Positions 25,201 to 32,849 of a stretch of 44,769 nucleotides of DNA are shown one piece after another. Source of the DNA: an uncultured Acetatifactor sp. (GTDB lineage Bacteria > Bacillota > Clostridia > Lachnospirales > Lachnospiraceae); contig CANQEV010000022.1 of assembly GCA_947595925.1 (NCBI GenBank), forward strand, positions 1 through 44,769. The letters run 5' to 3'. The translations under genes and the position numbers were made by a program. The notes under the pieces are model-generated. The model was not told where the DNA came from and searched no databases. It saw only the letters and a list, made by a program, of their open reading frames with translations. Position 1 is the first letter of the stretch. Every line of letters starts with the position of its first letter.

Positions 25201-26751
25201 CGTCTCCGGGATCACCACTTTCTCCATCCCATCCGGAATGTCACACTTCTGGAGCTGGTTCTGGGAATTTACCTGGTACAGGGCCTTATGGCCCTTTTCA
25301 TCCTCCACGACGATCTCATAGATATCCTTGTCGTAATACTTAAAGGCAATATAATTTTCCGAGGCAGTCTCATGAAGGGCCGAGTCTTCCATCCCCTCAA
25401 AATAAAACTCCTTGGGCACAGTGTCCTTAAACTTATCAATGTCAAAGCTTCCGTCAGAATTGTTTACAAAATTTACACTCTTATTGTTTACCTTAATGAA
25501 TTTCAGGGAATTACACCCGGAAAACATACCGATCTCCAGCGTCTCCTCATAGCTCTTCGGTAATTCCAGGGACTCCAGGCTGGAACAGTCCTGAAAGACG
25601 TTGTTCCCCAGTTCGTTCAGCGCCACATTGCTTCCCTTGCCGCAGAGTTCTATGCTCTGAAGGCTGCTGCATCTCGCAAAGGCATAGTCGCCTACCCTTT
25701 GGACGGTGATAGGCATGGTGAAGTTTGTCAGCCCGGCGCAGTTGTAAAAAGCATGATCCCCGATGGTAGTGATCCTGGCGTTAAGGTCCACATTGACCGT
25801 GCTCATATTGATACAGTTTGCAAAGGCATAGTTGCCGATGGTATCCAGGCCGTTCCCCAGGGAGATGCTTCTGAGGTTGCTGCAGTTGTAAAAGGCATAA
25901 TTGCCGACGCCGCTGAGCTTCTGGCCGACTACCAGGTTCACAATGTTCCCGGCCTTGTTGCCCTGGAAGATTCCCTGCTCCGGCGTTGTAATGGTCCCGC
26001 CGATGTGCCAGGTCCCGGTCTCTGTTCCGGCTTCCAGGTACTGGTTCCCGATATAGCGGACTTCGGCACCCTTGATGGGCTGATGGTCAGAGGTGGAAGT
26101 AGGCAGGTATTGATCCTCATTATTTTTATCCTTATAATAGAACTGACCCACATCCAGATCATGCCACTTTGAGAGATCGCTGTAATAGCAGGGCCTGTAA
26201 ACGGTATCATAAACCGGCACCTTCTCAAGAATTTCCTTGCCGTCATCATCTTTCATAGGGGCACCAGTTTCATCAACCTTGGGCACATCCTTAAACACCG
26301 GCTGATTGTCTTCGTCCATTTGCTGAACCTGTACCGAATAAAACAGGAACTCGCCGTTCTTGCTGACGGCACAGTAACCGGAGGAGGTCCCCAGGTTATC
26401 CGAATATTTCAGATAAGCGTCCACCGTATCGGGGATGGTCAGCGTACCGCCCTCCAGATAGCCGCCGTCATATCCCAGGATCACCGCCACCTTGTTGCTG
26501 GAACTTTTGTCGGGGGCGACATAGGCAAACTGGAAATGACCGTCTCCCGTCGTGTAGACCGTCTCAGTTTCCTCCAGGATCGGGATCATGCAATCATTCA
26601 CGTCCACCGTAACCTTCAGATCCGTAGATGCCGCCCCAAGCGGTTCCACCGGGATCGCCGCCACCAGTATCGCCGTCGCCATAAAGAGGGCCCCTATCGT
26701 CCTCCTGACAGAACCTTTACGCGCTCTCTTTTTATTCGTACTCTTCGCCAT
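22264..26751 (-). CDS. Giant LRR_5/InlB-repeat cell-wall protein with TPKTGD sorting signal
   Basis: 1495 residues. A long basic signal peptide (KRARKGSVRRTIGALFMATA) leads into a beta domain, then LRR_5 blocks (about 275-430, 515-600, 725-860, 930-990; for example LRSISLGNGLDTIGNYAFAN). Three InlB-type B repeats follow at about 1000-1210 (VKFFDFDGNLLKEE, REGYIFKNW, VREGYRFIGW), then a Gly/Ser linker, a bacterial repeat domain, a Thr/Asn/Gly linker and a final beta domain ending FSPYVIYVDTR. The C-terminus has TPKTGD (1450-1455), a hydrophobic segment (1461-1476) and a Lys-rich tail: a sortase substrate. The sortase gene is directly upstream. Likely role: adhesion or binding at the surface. 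Confidence 0.9.
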   Translation of the reverse strand: MAKSTNKKRARKGSVRRTIGALFMATAILVAAIPVEPLGAASTDLKVTVDVNDCMIPILEETETVYTTGDGHFQFAYVAPDKSSSNKVAVILGYDGGYLEGGTLTIPDTVDAYLKYSDNLGTSSGYCAVSKNGEFLFYSVQVQQMDEDNQPVFKDVPKVDETGAPMKDDDGKEILEKVPVYDTVYRPCYYSDLSKWHDLDVGQFYYKDKNNEDQYLPTSTSDHQPIKGAEVRYIGNQYLEAGTETGTWHIGGTITTPEQGIFQGNKAGNIVNLVVGQKLSGVGNYAFYNCSNLRSISLGNGLDTIGNYAFANCINMSTVNVDLNARITTIGDHAFYNCAGLTNFTMPITVQRVGDYAFARCSSLQSIELCGKGSNVALNELGNNVFQDCSSLESLELPKSYEETLEIGMFSGCNSLKFIKVNNKSVNFVNNSDGSFDIDKFKDTVPKEFYFEGMEDSALHETASENYIAFKYYDKDIYEIVVEDEKGHKALYQVNSQNQLQKCDIPDGMEKVVIPETVGPCKIQNIWGSSFRGNCFLKEVVIPSSVLEIQAGAFKGCHNLETVYFTEPIHLTSIGDQAFQTQDTSETGHKTNCSDTELEPKPSLYFVGPVDAESAPFQYAMKEINKLNVSDQERAYITYCSGWPTNLQVEYDPATGLSTLTGYPTFDQISHYTMESFPYMNEEYLTAAADAVNHYVRKEPMTDGEKEIINAALDIQIPYGVQAIQNGLFTENEAKDESYDVQKKLTISGVKEIQPEAFKNCKNFAEIHIMDTAEKIGDNAFENCSNLTNVTLSNTVTEIGKTPFYGCERLNYVNFMNSPYFSCPSAQSSMIFQLDEEGTPYKLLEVLPGRANRRVSPEELQGIRELGEGAFKGTDVGDVDLTQSMITVIPKEAFAETSRLYMVSLPYNWTRIDENAFYDSGLQYLTLPGQYGNIDNNAFSGNTNSDREMTFYCEAGGSAEGYAIQNNIKYENIEAKRYYNVKFFDFDGNLLKEETVLEGTPANPPEAPAREGYIFKNWTFDTENIQKDMEFKAYYEPDSEYNTVVITFYDYDGTQIGEPYRVAIGSDMTHVPDPVREGYRFIGWSVPLTNVQTDLNPHALYEPVDGKFTVRFLDEDEKTVLYSMLVDPGQDCIMPVPPTKAGKTFVKWSPSPTNVTRDMDVIAIFEDERGQTNTPSGGDGGSGSGSGSGGNQTTSQLYTLTVKNGLGTGSYVAGTPVVVKAQEAGSNQEFVNWTVDPADVTVTDKDVSAIIVTMPAANVTLTANFRAKPGSSGDGSNNGSGTNRPSTNGGNTGTSGGTTVVIDKNGLSNTGVVSAVVNGSSDNFTIKVREDANASELAMRALQAEYGDDLTGIKYFPMDISLYDSTGKNQITDTTGLSIRITLPLPDSMISYAGNNKVASVSGGKLEKLQPSFTTISGVSCITFTAEHFSPYVIYVDTRNLTAGSVLDSTPKTGDGIHPKWFLSIGLACVSVFLFLKKDKQPKKVPVKVKTEKRF

Positions 26752-26785
26752 GCTCTTGTAATGCTCCTTTCAGATTACGAGGATC

Positions 26786-28201
26786 TCATTCCTCCCGGCC
26801 TGGGACCTTCTTCGCCACCACCACAAACCGTCCGTCCGCCTCCTGGTAATCACAGGTGGACAGGGTGAGAAGCTGATCGCCAAAGCTGGCGGTGACGCCC
26901 GTATCGTACAGGCTCATCTCCGCCATCTCCTCCATATAAGAGTCAAATTCCTGCTCGCTGATAGCGTCGATAAACTGATAATACTTAAAGACGATCTCCT
27001 CTTCACTATAGACGTGGGACCGAAACACATACATCACCTGATAGGTCCCTTTCTCATAGATCGTATCGAACTCTATGTAAGGATATTTTTTCCAATACTC
27101 CTCCGCAGCGTAATTGTCCAGATTGCCGAACATGGCCCCGCTTTTCATGTGGTGCCCGTACAGGATGAAATTATCGCTGGGCTCCAGGACGTCACAGTTG
27201 GTATCCATAAAGATCGTGCCGTTCTGATCTTCTTTCATTTCTATGTCATGGGAGAGGAAAAATTCGTTGTCCCCGGTCTGCATCACCGGAAAACCATATT
27301 TTCCACCTATATCTATATCGTCAAATTTCAGCCATCCGATTAGCTTTTTATGTTGATTATATATAGTTTTATATTCCTCCAGGACTTCCGGTGCCTCACG
27401 CTCCCCGTCAAGAGTCACTGAAGGGCCTCTGCCGCCCTGATTGTCGGACCCGGAGGGCCGTCCCTTGTCTCCCGACGGCGTGCCGATCATCTCTCCCAGC
27501 CTCTCATTCTGCGCAGCCGTGCGCCTCTCCTGATAGGCGTAGAAACCAAAGATCCCCAGAAAAGCTGCCGCAAGGATCCCGCTGAGCAGCAGGAAAAATT
27601 TTCTTCTCTTTTCCCGCTTTTCCAGTTCCCGCCTCACGGCCTCCCTGAGCGCCTCTTCCTGCTGTTTTGTATAACCTGAAAATGAACGCCCGGTTCCTGT
27701 CTTTTTTGCATCTGCCGTCACTCCCGGATTTTTGTCCGGCAGCTTTTCCCTTGCCGTCCGGGAAACGCCTGCGCCTTTTCCTGTACTTCCTGTAGACGGC
27801 CTTGCCGCCCCGCTCGGCCCCGCATTTGTCCCGGTGGAGGATCTCTCCGCCTTTGAGCCGGCCGCCCCCTGCCCTTGGGAGGGTTCCGTCCTTTTTTTCT
27901 GCGCCGCTCCGGTTCCCGGCGGGGATTGCTCCCCCTTTCCCGGGGTCTTCGGCTTTGCCTTTTCTTTTTCCAGCTCTTTAATCCGCCCGCTTATCTCATC
28001 CTCAAAGTCCTGGCCCAGAAGCGTCCGAAAGTGAAATTCCCCCTTCTGCACCCTCTCCAGAAACCATTTTAACTGCGACGCGTCAAAATCGGCTGTCCCC
28101 GCCCGAAGCTTTTCTATCAGTTCCTTGTCGTACATGGCGTCTTTGTAGTCCTGCTCCGTGCGGAACTGTCTGCCGTCCACGATATATGTCTTATAGGCCA
28201 T
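26786..28201 (-). CDS. srtB: Class B sortase with long cytoplasmic N-terminal region
   Basis: 471 residues. The C-terminal catalytic domain (about 265-471) has His350/His351 in FILYGHHMKSGAMFG, Cys450 in the class B motif TLSTCDY and Arg458 in GRFVVV. A single membrane segment lies at about 202-223. The 200 residues before it are unusual: a conserved-looking start MAYKTYIVDGRQFRTEQDYK to about 80, then 100 residues of Gly, Ser, Thr, Pro and Lys of low complexity, then a charged helix (EEALREAVRRELEKREKRRK). The enzyme should cleave the TPKTG signal of the next gene and join it to peptidoglycan. First gene of the operon, 34 bases before its probable substrate. Confidence 0.92.
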   Translation of the reverse strand: MAYKTYIVDGRQFRTEQDYKDAMYDKELIEKLRAGTADFDASQLKWFLERVQKGEFHFRTLLGQDFEDEISGRIKELEKEKAKPKTPGKGEQSPPGTGAAQKKRTEPSQGQGAAGSKAERSSTGTNAGPSGAARPSTGSTGKGAGVSRTAREKLPDKNPGVTADAKKTGTGRSFSGYTKQQEEALREAVRRELEKREKRRKFFLLLSGILAAAFLGIFGFYAYQERRTAAQNERLGEMIGTPSGDKGRPSGSDNQGGRGPSVTLDGEREAPEVLEEYKTIYNQHKKLIGWLKFDDIDIGGKYGFPVMQTGDNEFFLSHDIEMKEDQNGTIFMDTNCDVLEPSDNFILYGHHMKSGAMFGNLDNYAAEEYWKKYPYIEFDTIYEKGTYQVMYVFRSHVYSEEEIVFKYYQFIDAISEQEFDSYMEEMAEMSLYDTGVTASFGDQLLTLSTCDYQEADGRFVVVAKKVPGREE

Positions 28202-28277
28202 ATCTGTACCCGCCTTTTAATCCACTGAAAAGACATTCCCCAAAATATGCCAATACCGTCTTCGTTCACCACAAGTC

Positions 28278-28300
28278 ATAGTATAAAAATATTATACTAT
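28278..28300. repeat. AT-rich palindrome in the srtB/Cys-rich divergent region
   Basis: Arms ATAGTATAA and TTATACTAT flank AAATA. The right arm contains part of the srtB -10 box, so it could be an operator. CATAGTATAAA here is repeated at 28387-28397 in the divergent promoter. Confidence 0.6.
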
Positions 28301-28318
28301 AACCGGCAATTATTGCAA
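28291..28318 (-). promoter_or_regulatory. Promoter of the sortase-LRR operon
   Basis: On the minus strand TTGCAA (28313-28318) and a consensus TATAAT (28291-28296) are 16 bases apart, 90 bases before the srtB start. Confidence 0.7.
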
Positions 28319-28364
28319 GGAAAACTTTCGCCGCCGAAGTGCTTATATCGTTGAAAAATAATGT

Positions 28365-28394
28365 GTCAAATGTCCATGCCCCCCTGCATAGTAT
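28365..28394 (+). promoter_or_regulatory. Sigma-E/K-like promoter of the Cys-rich gene
   Basis: GTCAAATG (28365-28372), 14 bases, CATAGTAT (28387-28394). The -10 box has the CATA core of mother-cell sigma factors and also fits CATANNNTA. No sigma-A -35 box matches it. Confidence 0.55.
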
Positions 28395-28425
28395 AAACTA
28401 CAAACAACATTTGGAGGCATTCATC

Positions 28426-28680
28426 ATGAGTGATTTATCCGCAACAAACTGTGGCTGCAACAACGGCTACAATACTGCCAGCAACAACGGGTGCTGCTCC
28501 GGCAACAACTGGATCTGGGTGATCCTTCTGGTTCTCCTGTTCAGCGGCAACAACAACGGCATCAGCCTGGCTAACAACAACGGCTGTGGCTGCGGCAGCT
28601 CCAACAGCTCCTGCGACTGGCTCATTTGGATCCTGCTCCTCTCCACTTTCTGTGGCGGCGGATGCGGCTGCAACAACTGA
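28426..28680 (+). CDS. Small Cys/Asn/Gly-rich protein, resembles high-cysteine HCB proteins
   Basis: 84 residues from the ATG at 28426, which has TTTGGAGG upstream. Ten cysteines and 17 asparagines. Two similar halves each consist of a Cys/Asn/Gly-rich loop followed by a Trp-led hydrophobic stretch: NNWIWVILLVLLF (27-39) and CDWLIWILLLSTF (63-75), ending CGGGCGCNN. Clostridial genomes often label such proteins chorion-class high-cysteine HCB proteins; a role in the spore coat or exosporium is suspected. The hydrophobic stretches are short for membrane helices and might drive assembly, with disulfides locking it. The promoter is of mother-cell type. Confidence 0.75.
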   Translation: MSDLSATNCGCNNGYNTASNNGCCSGNNWIWVILLVLLFSGNNNGISLANNNGCGCGSSNSSCDWLIWILLLSTFCGGGCGCNN

Positions 28681-28711
28681 TCCTGACTGGCTGTCGAATT
28701 CTCTCGATAGC

Positions 28712-28742
28712 GGGAACAGGCCCCCTGCGGGGTCTGTTTCCC
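28712..28742 (+). terminator. Hairpin after the Cys-rich gene
   Basis: GGGAACAGGCCCC and GGGGTCTGTTTCCC pair with a single-base bulge around a 3-4 base loop. No T tail follows, so termination may be partial. Confidence 0.5.
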
Positions 28743-28776
28743 ATGCCGCGAGATCCCTTCTCCTGGATCCCGGCTT

Positions 28777-28806
28777 GTCATAAGTCTGCGCCGCGCCTCA
28801 TAAAAT
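28777..28806 (+). promoter_or_regulatory. Sigma-E-like promoter before the Met-rich gene
   Basis: GTCATAAG (28777-28784), 14 bases, CATAAAAT (28799-28806), close to the sigma-E consensus (GTCATATT and CATACAAT). Spacing equals that of the promoter before the Cys-rich gene. The leader would be very short, with the CGGAGG ribosome site at 28821. Confidence 0.55.
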
Positions 28807-28834
28807 GATAAGGAATCTTCCGGAGGAAAAAGCT

Positions 28835-29509
28835 ATGGAACGCAGCGCCTTTGATGCCCTCTTTACAACCGACCGACTGCAGATCTTAAAGGTACTGCTC
28901 CCATGCCTTCCCCCCGGCAGACAAGGCGGACTTGCCGTTTACATAAAGATGCAGGAGCTTTTCCATACGATGGATATCGTGCGCAGCCACCCCGGCCGGC
29001 TCAGGGAAGCCCTGGGGCCCGTCCCGAATGGAGATACTATTTTAGAACAGATCCTTCCTTTCTGCAGTTCCTCCCAGAAAGAACAGATCCGGCAGTTTCA
29101 GCAGATGCACCGGCAGATGGACAGTATGCGGGAGATGATGGAGACCGTACAGATGATGCAGTCCCTGTTCCCCGAGGGCATGAATCCGGAGGAAATGGAC
29201 CTCTCCCAGATCATGACCATGTTCTCCGCCGCGGGCATGGGCGGCGCGGAGGAGGGCGCGTCCTCCGGCCAAGGTCCCGGCCATGCGGAGGATGACAGTG
29301 CGAAAACTCCCATGCCGGACAAGAGAAACAGTTCTTCCACGGTGGACATGGACAGTACGGCGGACAGCGGCCGGGAAGCGACCCAGGAGCAGGTGCCTGT
29401 CACGGGTTTCCCGTCCTTTGATCCTGGGGACGATGCCAGGGATTCGGAGGGAATCCCCTTCCCCGCCTGGAGGACCGACATGCAGGCCGCAGCGAAAGAT
29501 ACGCCCTGA
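28835..29509 (+). CDS. Met-rich coiled-coil protein of unknown function
   Basis: 224 residues from the ATG at 28835, with CGGAGGAAAA upstream. The N-terminal 80 residues are helical (FTTDRLQILKVLLPCLPPGR, LAVYIKMQELFHTMD). At 85-130 a helix very rich in Gln and Met (FQQMHRQMDSMREMMETVQM) probably forms a coiled coil. From about 140 on the chain is disordered, rich in Gly, Ser, Asp and Thr. No signal peptide, no membrane segment. I do not recognise the family. Its sigma-E-like promoter and place between two small genes on the same strand suggest a sporulation structural or scaffold role. Confidence 0.65.
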   Translation: MERSAFDALFTTDRLQILKVLLPCLPPGRQGGLAVYIKMQELFHTMDIVRSHPGRLREALGPVPNGDTILEQILPFCSSSQKEQIRQFQQMHRQMDSMREMMETVQMMQSLFPEGMNPEEMDLSQIMTMFSAAGMGGAEEGASSGQGPGHAEDDSAKTPMPDKRNSSSTVDMDSTADSGREATQEQVPVTGFPSFDPGDDARDSEGIPFPAWRTDMQAAAKDTP

Positions 29510-29784
29510 TCCTCCCGTGCCGGAAGATCTGCCTGGGCCCACGGAGTACACGCCGCGGCCATAGATATGATCCACCCTTCAGATCAGCCCCTATAATCCT
29601 GCAATAAAACGCGGCCGTGTCTTTCCTGCACAAAAGCAATTCCCGCCGGGACACATAACTACCCCGGAAAACTGTATGACACCAGGGCAGCGCCGCGCCG
29701 TCATACCCTGCGATCAAAAAACTTGCGCAGTAACCGCACAACGCAAAACCGCCGGTTGACCGGCAGAAATGAGAGGCAGCACTT
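29510..29784. other. Gap between the Met-rich gene and the small helical gene
   Basis: 275 bases with no gene on either strand that I can support. A TATAAT at 29592-29597 has no good -35 partner, and several CATA motifs (29560, 29654, 29702) lack the -35 box seen before the other two genes of the trio. Confidence 0.5.
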
Positions 29785-30075
29785 ATGGAACCATGGATGG
29801 AAGACGACCTTGTAAAAGACATCCCAAAAGAAAAGCTGGAATTTCTCTCCCAGGTCATGATGGGGAGCAAGGGCAAAAGCCAGAAACAAATGATGGGCGT
29901 CCTGATCCCGCTGATGAAAGAGGCAAAGTCAAAAGGCCTGCAGTTTACCGCTTCGGAGACGGCAGCCGCCATCGCCGCCATACGGAAATACAGCAGCCAG
30001 GAGGAAAATTCCAGAATTGATGAGATCCTGCACAAAGTGGATCAGGCAAAAGGAAACAAGGGTGCGGCTCCGTAA
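29785..30075 (+). CDS. Small helical protein of unknown function
   Basis: 96 residues, MEPWMEDDLVKDIPKEKLEF at the start, preceded by AGAGGCAG. Entirely helical in appearance, with a Met-rich core (LSQVMMGSKGKSQKQMMGVL) and a second part with Ala-rich helix (ASETAAAIAAIRKYSSQEEN) and a basic end. Met-rich helices are shared with the protein encoded upstream, so the two may interact. Cytoplasmic. Followed at once by a hairpin overlapping its stop codon. Confidence 0.65.
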   Translation: MEPWMEDDLVKDIPKEKLEFLSQVMMGSKGKSQKQMMGVLIPLMKEAKSKGLQFTASETAAAIAAIRKYSSQEENSRIDEILHKVDQAKGNKGAAP

Positions 30076-30088
30076 AGCGCACCCTTGT
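30056..30088 (+). terminator. Hairpin at the end of the plus-strand trio
   Basis: Perfect 11-bp arms ACAAGGGTGCG (30056-30066) and CGCACCCTTGT (30078-30088) around the stop codon. A T-rich stretch (ATATTTTTTAAC) follows only about 12 bases later. Symmetric, so it may also serve leuS from the other side. Confidence 0.6.
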
Positions 30089-30207
30089 AATCTTCTGCAT
30101 ATTTTTTAACAAAACTTTTTATGGGCTTGGAGGTCTGCCGCCGCATACATATTTGGAAAAATCCTCCATGCGATATAGCATTCACCCCCAACATCAGACC
30201 TATCCAA

Positions 30208-32619
30208 TTATTTTGCAACGATATTGACCAGTCTTCCGGGGACATAGATCTCCTTCACGATACTTCCGCTCAGTTTCTCTCCCAGAGCCTCTTTTGCCTT
30301 GGCGATGACGCTGTCCTTCTCCTCGTCCTTCGCGATCTGGATGGTGGCCTTCACCTTTCCGTTCAGCTGGACGGCGATCTCCACAGTGGACTCCACCGTC
30401 TTTGCCTCGTCGTACTCCGGCCAGCTCGTCTGGTAAATCCGACCGTCAAAGCCCGCCGTCTGCCACAGCTCTTCCGTGATATGAGGTGCCACCGGATTCA
30501 ACAGCGTCAGCAGGGTCTTATACTCGCCCCTGGTGACGGAGTTTTTCTTGTAAAAATCGTTGATCAGCCCCATCATCGCCGCGATGGCCGTATTGTACTT
30601 CAGATTCTCGTAATCCCCGGAGACCTTCTTGATCGTCTGGTGCATCCTGGTCTCCAGATCCGCGCTGTACCCCTCTTCCTCCGTCAAGATGTCCTGCAGC
30701 TTCCAGACTCTCTCCAGAAATCTGCGGCATCCCTTCACGCCGTCCTCGCTCCAGGCGGCGGAGAGGTCAAAGGCTCCGATGAACATCTCGTAAGTGCGGA
30801 GGGTATCCGCGCCGTAGTCCTGCACGATATCGTCCGGGTTCACCACGTTGCCCCGGGATTTGCTCATCTTCTCACCGTTGGAGCCCAGGATCATGCCGTG
30901 GCTGGTCCTCTTTTGATAAGGTTCCGGACAGGGAACCACCTTCTGATCATACAGGAACCGATGCCAGAACCGGGAGTACAGAAGGTGCAGCGTTGTGTGC
31001 TCCATGCCGCCGTTGTACCAGTCCACGGGAAGCCAGTATTTCAGCGCCTCCGGGCTTGCAAGGGCCTCCTTGTTGTGGGGATCGGTATAGCGCAGGAAAT
31101 ACCAGGAAGACCCGGCCCACTGGGGCATGGTATCGGTCTCCCGCTTTGCCGGGCCGCCGCAGCAGGGACAGGTCGTATTGACCCAGTCGGTCATAGCTGC
31201 CAGCGGGGATTCCCCGTTGTCCGTAGGCATATAACTCTCCACCTCCGGGAGTTCCAGCGGAAGCTGGCTCTCGTCCAGCGGAACGTAACCGCACTTCTCG
31301 CACTTTACGATGGGAATGGGCTCGCCCCAGTATCTCTGGCGGGAGAACACCCAGTCTCGGAGCTTGTAATTGGTCTTGCTAGTTCCAATGCCCTTTTCCT
31401 CTAAATAGGCAATGATCTTTTTCTTCGCATCTGCCACGGAAAGCCCGTTCAGAAATTCCGAGTTGACCAGCGTCCCCGTCGCCACGTCGGTGAATACCTG
31501 CTCCTGCACGCTCACCGGGCTCCCCGCCACCACTTCGATGATGGGAAGGCCAAATTTCTTCGCAAAATCCCAGTCCCTCTCGTCATGGGCGGGCACCGCC
31601 ATGATCGCGCCGGTCCCGTAGCTCATCAATACATAATCCGAAATCCACACCGGGATCTCCTTGTCGTTCACAGGGTTCACCGCCGTGATGCCCTTGATCT
31701 CCACGCCGGTCTTTTCCTTCGCCAGCTCAGTGCGCTCAAAGTCCGACTTTCTGGCGGCCATCTCCCGATAAGCCACGACCTCGTCCCAGTTCCCGATCTC
31801 GTCCTTATACTTGTCGATCAGAGGATGCTCCGGGGAAATAACCATGTAGGTAGCGCCAAACAGGGTGTCCGGCCGCGTGGTATAAATGCGGAGCTTATCC
31901 TCCTTGCCGGCAAGCTGGAAGTCCACCTCAGCGCCCTGGGACCTGCCGATCCAGTTTCTCTGGGAGACCTTCACCCTCTCGATATAGTCCACGTGATCCA
32001 GCCCCTCCAGGAGCTTGTCGGCGTACTCGGTGATCTTCAGCATCCACTGGCTCTTTACCTTCCGCACCACCTCGGAACCGCAGCGCTCGCAGACGCCGTT
32101 CACGACCTCCTCGTTTGCAAGTCCCACCTTGCAGGAGGTACACCAGTTGATCGGCATCTCCGCCTTATAGGCCAGTCCCGCCTTAAACAGCTTGATGAAG
32201 ATCCACTGGGTCCACTTATAGTAATCCACATCCGTGGTGTTGATCTCTCTGTCCCAGTCGAAGGAATAGCCCAGGGAATGCAGCTGGTTCTTAAATCTTG
32301 CCACATTGTTCTTCGTCACAATCCTGGGGTGAATATGATTCTTGATCGCATAGTTCTCCGTGGGAAGGCCGAAAGCGTCCCAACCCATGGGATACAGCAC
32401 GTTATACCCCTGCATCCTTCTCTTTCTCGCCACGATGTCCAGCGCGGTATAAGGTCTCGGGTGACCCACATGAAGCCCCTGCCCGGAAGGGTAAGGGAAC
32501 TCTACCAGCGCGTAATACTTGGGCCTGGAATAGTCCTCGGAAGTCTGAAACGCCTTCTCTTCATCCCAAATGCGCTGCCATTTTGCCTCCACCTCATGGT
32601 GGTTATACGGTACTGCCAT
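30208..32619 (-). CDS. leuS: Leucyl-tRNA synthetase
   Basis: Class I synthetase, 803 residues, normal for the bacterial type. HIGH motif is HVGH (50-53) and KMSKS lies in [10 protein letters not shown]; zinc-binding Cys pairs occur in [13 protein letters not shown] with CERCG and in CEKCGYV with CPCCGG. The CP1 editing domain ([32 protein letters not shown]) is complete. GGAGGAC lies before the ATG. It has its own near-consensus promoter and is not tied to the genes around it. No T-box is visible in the leader of about 40 bases. Confidence 0.98.
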   Translation of the reverse strand: MAVPYNHHEVEAKWQRIWDEEKAFQTSEDYSRPKYYALVEFPYPSGQGLHVGHPRPYTALDIVARKRRMQGYNVLYPMGWDAFGLPTENYAIKNHIHPRIVTKNNVARFKNQLHSLGYSFDWDREINTTDVDYYKWTQWIFIKLFKAGLAYKAEMPINWCTSCKVGLANEEVVNGVCERCGSEVVRKVKSQWMLKITEYADKLLEGLDHVDYIERVKVSQRNWIGRSQGAEVDFQLAGKEDKLRIYTTRPDTLFGATYMVISPEHPLIDKYKDEIGNWDEVVAYREMAARKSDFERTELAKEKTGVEIKGITAVNPVNDKEIPVWISDYVLMSYGTGAIMAVPAHDERDWDFAKKFGLPIIEVVAGSPVSVQEQVFTDVATGTLVNSEFLNGLSVADAKKKIIAYLEEKGIGTSKTNYKLRDWVFSRQRYWGEPIPIVKCEKCGYVPLDESQLPLELPEVESYMPTDNGESPLAAMTDWVNTTCPCCGGPAKRETDTMPQWAGSSWYFLRYTDPHNKEALASPEALKYWLPVDWYNGGMEHTTLHLLYSRFWHRFLYDQKVVPCPEPYQKRTSHGMILGSNGEKMSKSRGNVVNPDDIVQDYGADTLRTYEMFIGAFDLSAAWSEDGVKGCRRFLERVWKLQDILTEEEGYSADLETRMHQTIKKVSGDYENLKYNTAIAAMMGLINDFYKKNSVTRGEYKTLLTLLNPVAPHITEELWQTAGFDGRIYQTSWPEYDEAKTVESTVEIAVQLNGKVKATIQIAKDEEKDSVIAKAKEALGEKLSGSIVKEIYVPGRLVNIVAK

Positions 32620-32666
32620 ACTCTTGTCCTCCTAAGCGAAACCATTTCAGTCATTGTTAAAAATGT

Positions 32667-32695
32667 ATTTTACTCGCTTTTTACCATCATGTCAA
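32667..32695 (-). promoter_or_regulatory. Promoter of leuS
   Basis: On the minus strand TTGACA (32690-32695) and TAAAAT (32667-32672) are 17 bases apart, 48 bases before the leuS start. Confidence 0.85.
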
Positions 32696-32739
32696 GGCCG
32701 CAGAAGCCCTCTTCCGCCCATTCTTCGCCGCTCTGCGGG

Positions 32740-32809
32740 ACGTCTCCGGCCGCCTCTGCCGTCCATAGCCCCCCACGTCTCCGGCCGCCTCTGCCGTCCA
32801 CAGACCCCC
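32740..32809. repeat. 35-bp tandem duplication between SGNH gene and leuS
   Basis: Copies 32740-32774 and 32775-32809 differ at two positions; both contain ACGTCTCCGGCCGCCTCTGC. GC-rich, in the gap just upstream of the leuS promoter. Confidence 0.9.
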
Positions 32810-32849
32810 AATGTCACCGACACGCAGCCTCTCCCGCAGCCGAAAGCAT

